DNA of 64,000 bases from Falciphora oryzae. Its lineage: Eukaryota; Ascomycota; Sordariomycetes; Magnaporthales; Magnaporthaceae. Both the position numbers and the translations under genes were made by a program. The stretch is from positions 69,851 through 133,850 of the forward strand of contig JNVV01000013.1 of NCBI GenBank assembly GCA_000733355.1. Reading direction: 5' to 3'. The notes beneath the pieces were generated by a model. The model made no database searches, was not told the origin of the DNA, and saw nothing but the letters and a program-made list of their open reading frames with translations. Shown here piece after piece: positions 57,859-64,000 of the stretch (positions are counted from its first letter, which is position 1; every line of letters starts with the position of its first letter).

Positions 57859-58951
57859 ATGCCCCAATACGCTAAGGACCAGCCTGCGGGCTACAGCAAC
57901 TACGTCTCAAACATCGTCCTCGTCGGCGTGAGTTCTATCCATGCCTTTGCTGTGCTGACAGCACTCATCCCAAGCAATGCCTAACTATCCTGATCTTCAG
58001 GCCGGAGGTCAAGTGGGCAGCCACATCGCATCCGCTCTGGCAGCTACGGGAAAGCACACCGTAACAGCCCTGACCCGGGAAGGAAGCGCAAGCAAGCTTC
58101 CCACCGGAGTCAAAGTAGCGCGCGTGCCGTCATACGACGACGAGGCCGCGGTCGCGGAGGCTCTGAAGGCCGCAGACGCACAGGTCCTCATCATCACGCT
58201 GTCCGTGATGGCCAGCCCGGAGACGCAGCCGCATCTCATCAAGGCCGCCGCTGCCGCGGGCGTGCGGTTCATTATCCCGAATTCGTGGGGTATAAAGATG
58301 TCCGACAGCAAGCTGGCCGAAGAGACCTTCCTCGGGGGCAAGGACATCGTGGCTCAGGAAACGGTCAAGCAAGCCGGCAGCGTCAGCCAGCTCATCTTCA
58401 TTGCGTGTGGGTTCTGGTACGAGTTCAGCCTGGCCGGCGGCCGCGACAGATACGGGTTCGACTTTGACAAGAAAGTCTTCCTGATTCTTGACGACGGCGA
58501 GACCAAGATGCACACTTCGACCTGGCCGCAGACGGGCCGCGCCGTCGCCGCGGCCCTGAGCCTGCCCATCCTGCCGCAGTCGCCCGAGTCCAGCGAGGCG
58601 CTGACCCTCTCAGGGGTGGCGTCCTCGGGCGGGGCCGTGCTCCACGTGAAGAGCTTCTTCCTCTCGCAGAAGGACATGTTTGAGAGCGTCAAGCGGGTGA
58701 CGGGCACGACGGACACGGACTGGACCGTATGCCGGAAGACGTCGAAGGAGCAGTACGAGGAGGGGCGCGATGCTTTCCTCAAGGGGGACAGGAAAGCATA
58801 CGGGCAGCTCTTGTATGGCCGCGGCTGGTACCCCGGCGCTGGGACGTTCGACAGGGTCGATAACGCGGCACTAGGTCTGCCTGAGGAGGATCTGGATGAG
58901 GCTACAAAGGAGGCGGTGCGTATGGCGACGAACCACGAGGTTCCTTACTGA
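57859..58951 (+). CDS. NmrA-like / isoflavone-reductase-like NAD(P)-binding protein
   Basis: Atypical short-chain dehydrogenase of the NmrA/isoflavone reductase group; members are redox sensors or small-molecule reductases in the cytosol. Two exons (57859-57927, 58001-58951) join in phase to 339 residues. The Rossmann dinucleotide motif is VGAGGQVGSHIASAL (GxGGxxG from residue 23), split by the only intron between VG and AG. Further blocks are VLIITLSVM, the family block FIIPNSWG (about 120), and FIACGFWYEF (about 155). The Tyr-x-x-x-Lys active site of classical SDRs is not obvious, as usual for NmrA-like proteins. Nothing nearby suggests a biosynthetic cluster. Substrate is unknown. Confidence 0.85.
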
Positions 58952-59514
58952 TAAGAGGGAAAGACCAGGCTGTGTTTGGTTCTGTCAAGCTTCACGACTC
59001 TGATACAACGAAATCAGTGGTGAATTTTCTCACTTAATTTCCGCTACTACAGCCGCAAGTCTTGTTAATTGTTAGCTAGCTATGAGCCCTTGTATGCTTA
59101 TGAAAAAGCTTCCCCCACTCCCCAACAGCCATAACCTCGATTAAGTTTCAATAGCATTTATTAGAGGCAAAAAAAAAAAAAAACATTTAGCACCGGCCAA
59201 TGGACCTCTCGACTTGCTGTGGACCAGTAGCAAATAACTCTTCACAGTGTTCATGCCGAGTTGTGAAAACTATTTCCGGAAAAGGGTTTTCTGGTATTGA
59301 AATCACGACACAGGCAGCAACAGGCTGCGTCCAGCCCGCCACTATGGCCCGCATGATCTATTGGAATACACTGATAATGAGCGGAACCAGCTTGCAAGTA
59401 AACCAAGCCTGAGCCTCGGTTGAAACTCCCACGCCGAGTACGGGGCCATCCACGTTTACAAACGGGGATGTGCCCGTCGTCCACACCAAGTCAACGCCTC
59501 CAAGCCATAGCGAT
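58952..59514. other. Convergent 3' region
   Basis: About 0.56 kb between the stops of the NmrA-like gene and the small secreted protein. It holds a 14-base A run (59168-59181) and no gene I can support. Confidence 0.5.
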
Positions 59515-59831
59515 TTACTGGCAGCACTAAGCGATTCAGAAATGTTAGTATTGACGCTCCACTGGAGTTCGCGCAGTTCATGAGACTGCTATCAAAGCGG
59601 CCAAAACTTACGTCGAACTGCGAGGTTTCGAGTTAGCACAAGACTCATATTTCAAGTGGAAACACGTGTACAAAGGGAGAAACGTACAGTGCAGGACTCC
59701 TTCGAAGAGCAGCCGCACTTCTTGCAGTCGACGCCGCGAGAGTCAAGAAGAACGCCGTTGTCGGGGGCGACGTTGGGGGCGGCCATGGCGATGGTGGCCA
59801 GGATGGACAGGAAGGCAATGGAGAACTTCAT
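59515..59831 (-). CDS. Tiny secreted cysteine-rich protein with a 6-nt microexon
   Basis: Function unknown. Three exons are inferred: 59831-59688 (144 nt), 59617-59612 (6 nt) and 59526-59515 (12 nt). They join in phase to 53 residues. Residues 1-17 form a signal peptide (MKFSIAFLSILATIAMA), followed by a short pro-region to Arg32 and a mature core GVDCKKCGCSSKESCTFDCC. That core has six cysteines at 36, 39, 41, 47, 51 and 52, so a compact three-disulfide peptide is possible. Both introns have textbook signals: GTACGT...GTGCTAAC...CGCAG and GTAAGT...ATACTAAC...CTTAG. Skipping the microexon would also keep the frame (SCTCCQ), so two isoforms are possible. Size and cysteines fit an effector, a defensive peptide or a signalling peptide. 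Confidence 0.72.
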
Positions 59832-59959
59832 GTTGGCGGTTGAGAGTTTGGCTAGAGGGTTTCCAAGAAGAAGATGTATGTGCAGGATGGCTTCGCGTGG
59901 TGTCCTGAGTGTAGGATGGTTTCTCTTCTTCCTGTCGTCCTTGGTGGGCCCGTCGTCTC

Positions 59960-59967
59960 TTTTTATA
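59960..59967 (-). promoter_or_regulatory. TATA box of the tiny secreted-protein gene
   Basis: TATAAAAA on the minus strand, about 130 bases upstream of the ATG at 59831. Confidence 0.5.
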
Positions 59968-62440
59968 CACGAAATCTGCGGTCGCAACGGGTTGTTGGGT
60001 GCTCGTAAAATTCGTCTTCATATCTCGCCACTATAGCCCCCTCCAGCTGCCAGAATGCCGACCGAGATTGATAGGTAGTACCACTAGCGGATGCCTCCTG
60101 CACAAGGACCACGCCCCTTAGATGCAGGTCGTCCCCCACAAAGGAAAACAAGCAATGTCTTCCCGTGGCAAAGCCGGACCCCCGATGCTGTCGGCTATCG
60201 GCGCTGGACCGTCTCCCTGCATGAGCAACGGTGGCAGGAGGCAGGGCGTAAGCTGATGTTTGTATTAGATTTTTAACGAGCCGCACTTTCCAATTGGCAG
60301 CCCGCTCCGCCGTCAGCATCCGCAGCGGTGCTACTCCACAGTCGCGCTTCTAACCGGTACCAGATCGTCGAATCACTTTAGGCTATGGCATCCCTATTTG
60401 AGGGCGCCCGCGAGTTCATTGGCCGGCGACTAATCCGTCTGACGACATGTGCTCAGCACTACCGCGGGGTGTTACGCACCGCTTGGTAACATCGATCGTC
60501 GGCGAAATTCGCCGAAGGGACGCAAGGTCGCGTTCTCTGACAGTGCAAGGCTTAGAGAATGCTTCGGTCAGAAGCCGGAGACGATATTTTTATATCAGTG
60601 ATCCTGAGAATGCCGCTCGAGGATGCCGAATCTTACCCAAGTGATTAGTGCTCTCTTCGATCTCAACATGCCGAACCTGCCGCCAGAATCGTTCATCTTA
60701 CGCCAATGAAAGGAGTTATATAAATAGATATGGTTCGCGAGGATGATTCTTCCCGCGGAAGATAGCTGTATGCAAGTGCCAGCCGTGATAATTACCTCAC
60801 ATGCTGCAATGAGACGAACGGGTGGCGTTACAGTCAAGATATGCGATGAATCAGCGTAGTTTATTAATCAACCCGTACTCCGTGGGAGTAGCTGCACCCA
60901 GCCGGACCTATACTCAAATGAAGCTATAGTACTTCTGCTTATCGCTGCCCTGCGGCCGATCAGCGATAGGCAGGAGAAGGAAGGGGCATAGCCCATGGGT
61001 ACCAAATTGTTGTAGATCATGGATCGCCAGTGAGGCAACTGATAATTAATTGGAATCGCAGTGCAGTGTCCGAACCAAAACACTGCGCGCTACAAGCTAG
61101 CTGCCACGCCTCCTGTGCCTCGAAATTCGACCCCCAAAAGCATCGAATGACGTTCTCCCGCCATCCCAGGCGCGCTGCCCTCATGAATGCAGTCTCATTG
61201 CTTGAAAGCAGACCTCCGTGGCCGTGGAGTCGTCATCACAAATCCTCCTAAAAGTGTTTCTCACCACCGCCTTATGGGAGTCCCGATGGGATTTCTGGTC
61301 CCTGTTTGCTTCTTGCAAAATTGTGTCATCTAGCATATTTAATCACGGTGGCGACCTGAAGGAAGGCTCAAGGCTTGCTTGCGTCAGGATTCCTTTTTAG
61401 AGCGGCTCGCTGAGTGACTAGTAGGAGAGGTAGGGCCGTTGTTGTCCATGGTTTTTGACATTGCCACATCTAAGGCTGCTAATCTAGAACCGCCTCACAC
61501 CACTGCATGGAACTAGAAGCTCTTATCAGCGCATAAAGAAAAGTTTGATGTTAGCTCAAACACAGCCGTGCTAGAACTAAATACTCCTCTCCCTCGCTCC
61601 GCCACCAGATCAACCCCGCCGAAGCCTTGCCGGAGTTTCCGTAAATCGTGTTCTTTTTTCACATAACACGTAGGCCGTTATCAAGTCAACGTTGTTTCAT
61701 GGATGCTGCGAGAACCCCTACCCGAGCCCCGCGTTAGACTGGCCAGGCCAAGCCTTGAACGAACTAGGTGGCACCAACTCGCGCAAAAGGCATTTAGTCT
61801 TGAGCAAGATGGAATAGGTAGCATCGGCTGCCTAGTAGCGTAGGTGCGGCTGAGGGCCATGGTGGGCTTTGGTTGCACGTGAAGCAGGAGCCGGAAGGTC
61901 GATGGGTGGCGTTGGGACATCATGGATCTGGTGCCGGTAGCTTTGGCCTCGGTGCTGCTCCAAACCGCCGTCTGGTAATTCTCGAGGGCTGGGATAAATT
62001 CTCGCGCAAGAGCCACTTAGCAGCTGTGATGACCGCGTGCACGAGGACCCCGATTCACAGTATCATGACTTTCGGGGAAGCTATTGCTGATACCCGAAAC
62101 CTTGGGAATGCGTATCTAGACTAGTGGGTGGTCTAGCCCCAATTGGAAGTAGTGGTATGCCCACTGTCATCACCTCGCACCTTATTTTGGGCCTACCAGA
62201 GTCCAGGCTTCACCAAGTCTGGCGTAATATTAGACTGAGGTGCTTCCCCGCCTGCCAGCCTGGTCCCCTCACCGTGCGGGGTCCTTCTAGACCAACGAAT
62301 TCTTGCACGCTCTCTTGGTGGTATTAATTCCGGCTCACTGATCTTGTGGGTGCCGTTTCACTTAGGATCATAGCGCTCGCCCACAGACAAAAAGAGAAAG
62401 ATACGACCAATCCACGAACAGAGGACAGCCCAACTCAGCA
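59968..62440. other. Intergenic region, no gene recognised
   Basis: About 2.5 kb upstream of the HeLo-like gene, with small ORFs on both strands but no domain and no convincing exon chain. It lacks the long homopolymers seen in the left half of the window. It may hold decayed transposon or gene remnants that I cannot name. Confidence 0.45.
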
Positions 62441-63763
62441 ATGGCGTCGGTTGACACGGTCCTCACCGTCATCTCAGTCATCAGAAAGGCAATCGAGCTT
62501 TATGAAGACCTCGAGAGCGGCAAGAAGGAAGCAAGGGACACACAGTATGCCCTCAGTGTGAGTCTCGTGGGCTTTGAATCCATCGGGGAGACCCTTAAGC
62601 TGAACCGGGAGCGGAGCAACAACCTGGGCAAAGTCGGGATCCAGCTGGAAAAAGACCTGAAGAAGGCCGAGGGGCATGCCGAGTTCGTGCGGGTGATGCT
62701 GTCAAGCGTGCAAAGCCGCACTTCGCCAGATCCCTCCAAGTTCCGATATCGCTACTTCAAACTCCATGAAATCAACTGGATGGTGTGGAACTGGGGCCCC
62801 GCGGGCCGAGCGCGAGTTCAGGCCGAGGTCGTCGAGATCCAGAAACTGCAAAAGGCCATAAACGACATGCTGAATGTCGTCCACTTCCAGCGCGCCGAAA
62901 CCGCCGCCGACCAACAGCAGAAGATCCTCGACACGCTCAATGAGATCAAGGCCAACGCGAACGTGCACAAGCTGGCCGCCTCGGTCGGCAACGTCCAGCT
63001 GGGGCCTTCAGGCGGCGGGCACGCGAGGCAGGTCTTCCTCCCGCCGCGGGCGCCGGACGCGCCGCACCCGCGCAAGGAGAACCGCAGCGTGCTCTTCGTC
63101 GACCTCTGGGACGAGGGCCGCAGCGTCATCTCCCAGGGCATCGTGGAGCTGCTGGCGCACTGGACGCGGGCGGGCGGCAAGCCGTTCCCCGTGGCCGAGT
63201 GGGGGTCGGCGGGCTTCTTCGTGCGCGCGCAGGGCGACTGCGTCGGCGAGATCCGGTCCATGAGCTACCTGACCAGGAAGTTCGTCTTCGAGTTCAGGGA
63301 CGGCGTCGAGTGCACCGACGAGATCGCGTGCGACGCCCTGTTCGACAACAAGGCCTTTGGGCGCATCCCGCCCGACGTCAGGGCCGCGGCCGAGGCCAGG
63401 GTCCGCGCCTACACGTCCCGCGGCATGCGCAAGGACTTTTGGGAGCACTACGACTACATCTGCTGCTTCACGTACCGGGAGTACGACAACCTGATGCGCC
63501 TGAAGCGCGCGCTCGCCGAGCAGGACGGCAGGGAGGACGAGGGCCCCAACGCGAGCGGGCCGAACCGCAAGGGCATGATCGTACACCTCGGGGCCTACAT
63601 CACCAAGCCGACCGAGCCGCCCAAGGAAATCGTCAAGGCCCTGGACGCCAGCGACCCGGTTGAGAGAAGAGGGATTTGGAATGCCAAGGTTGCGGAGCTC
63701 AAGCGCGCAGTCAGGGGCTTCTTGGGCGAGGAACTGGACTGGGTCCCGCTCGACCCCAAGTGA
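62441..63763 (+). CDS. HeLo-like helical domain fused to a low-molecular-weight-phosphatase-like domain
   Basis: A single exon of 440 residues; the ATG at 62441 is the first in frame after a stop. Residues 1-190 are all-helical, beginning MASVDTVLTVISVIRKAIEL, and resemble the N-terminal HeLo-like or SesA-like domains of fungal STAND and cell-death proteins. Residues 215-435 match the low-molecular-weight protein tyrosine phosphatase fold. RSVLFVDLWDEGRS (215-228) corresponds to the P-loop VxxC-X5-R-S. SAG at 256-258 follows, then YTSRGMRKDFWEHYDYICC (324-342). LDASDP (401-406) corresponds to the general-acid DP loop, and a final helix KRAVRGFLGEEL ends the domain. The catalytic cysteine is Asp221, while Arg227 and Ser228 are kept, so it should be a pseudophosphatase. 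No NTPase domain is present. Fold assignment is by motif order only; function is inference. Confidence 0.7.
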   Translation: MASVDTVLTVISVIRKAIELYEDLESGKKEARDTQYALSVSLVGFESIGETLKLNRERSNNLGKVGIQLEKDLKKAEGHAEFVRVMLSSVQSRTSPDPSKFRYRYFKLHEINWMVWNWGPAGRARVQAEVVEIQKLQKAINDMLNVVHFQRAETAADQQQKILDTLNEIKANANVHKLAASVGNVQLGPSGGGHARQVFLPPRAPDAPHPRKENRSVLFVDLWDEGRSVISQGIVELLAHWTRAGGKPFPVAEWGSAGFFVRAQGDCVGEIRSMSYLTRKFVFEFRDGVECTDEIACDALFDNKAFGRIPPDVRAAAEARVRAYTSRGMRKDFWEHYDYICCFTYREYDNLMRLKRALAEQDGREDEGPNASGPNRKGMIVHLGAYITKPTEPPKEIVKALDASDPVERRGIWNAKVAELKRAVRGFLGEELDWVPLDPK

Positions 63764-64000
63764 CATGATACAGACGACGCCCCGGGAGAAGGTTGTCGAC
63801 TACGCGATTAAGAAAATCTAGATTTGAGCATGGGATTGTTTTCGCAACATGTGAGAATGTGTTGAGTCTGGGTCTTTCTAGACACGCCTCCGTCCCAAGC
63901 CACGTCGTCATCTTCCATCCCCAATGGCTGCACGTGCTGCGTGCAGTGGAGGAACATCAATGCCTAGAAAGCCTGACCCAACCACTAGAGCATTCTTTAA
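63764..64000. other. 3' flank to the window end
   Basis: 237 bases with no recognisable feature; the 3' untranslated region of the preceding gene is expected here. Confidence 0.5.

Noticed and set aside
60868..62016. Small frames upstream of the HeLo-like gene as possible genes
   Set aside because: They are short, without signal peptide, domain or good splice chain.
1..64000. CRISPR arrays, bacterial operons, ribosome binding sites
   Set aside because: None seen; the spaced repeats at 33.7-34.0 kb are coding-phase tandem units without unique spacers, and the genome is eukaryotic.
1..64000. tRNA or rRNA genes
   Set aside because: I scanned for T-loop (GGTTCRANNCC-like) sequences with a matching acceptor stem and found no convincing case; a dedicated scan with tRNAscan-SE would be decisive.

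Overview
The window is nuclear DNA of a filamentous ascomycete, most likely a Sordariomycete. Genes are GC-rich and split by short introns with GTAAGT-type donors, CTAAC-type branch points and CAG/TAG acceptors. The recognisable genes are fungal housekeeping genes plus fungal accessory families (NACHT STAND protein, small cysteine-rich secreted proteins, NmrA-like protein, microbial-type PARG). Two runs of N (8829-8950 and 21046-21650) show a draft scaffold. A finer placement, such as Magnaporthales, would be a guess.

Layout. 1-14655 has no gene I can support; it is intergenic-looking sequence with many poly-A/T tracts, and 12.44-14.65 kb has a different texture. 14.6-45.6 kb is the housekeeping block: mitochondrial asparaginyl-tRNA synthetase (-), a microbial-type PARG protein (+), SEC24 (-) divergent from CFT2 (+), a repeat-bearing DUF3716-like ORF that looks broken, ribosomal protein eL43 (+), the PI4P 5-kinase MSS4 (+), and COA6 (-) divergent from SYS1 (+). 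45.8-64 kb looks like an accessory block: two colinear fragments of a duplicated SNF2 helicase gene with a secreted-protein gene between them, the intact ten-exon SNF2/RING helicase (-), a divergent NACHT/C2H2 gene with an apparent one-base frameshift, a Copia-like LTR, an NmrA-like gene, a tiny secreted cysteine-rich protein with a 6-nt microexon, and a HeLo-like helical protein fused to a low-molecular-weight-phosphatase-like domain whose catalytic Cys is Asp.

How the genes work together. The housekeeping genes serve separate processes: mitochondrial translation, COPII export, mRNA 3' processing, ribosome, phosphoinositide signalling, cytochrome oxidase copper delivery and Golgi trafficking. 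They share divergent promoter regions but no pathway. The accessory block groups candidate immunity or self-recognition proteins (NACHT, HeLo-like) with candidate secreted effectors and transposon and duplication debris, as in fast-evolving parts of fungal genomes. The strongest candidates for something undescribed are the HeLo-like/pseudophosphatase fusion (62441-63763), the 6-nt microexon gene (59515-59831) and the broken helicase duplicate enclosing a secreted-protein gene (about 45850-48748). Exon coordinates come from hand reading of splice signals and reading-frame continuity; there is no transcript evidence.
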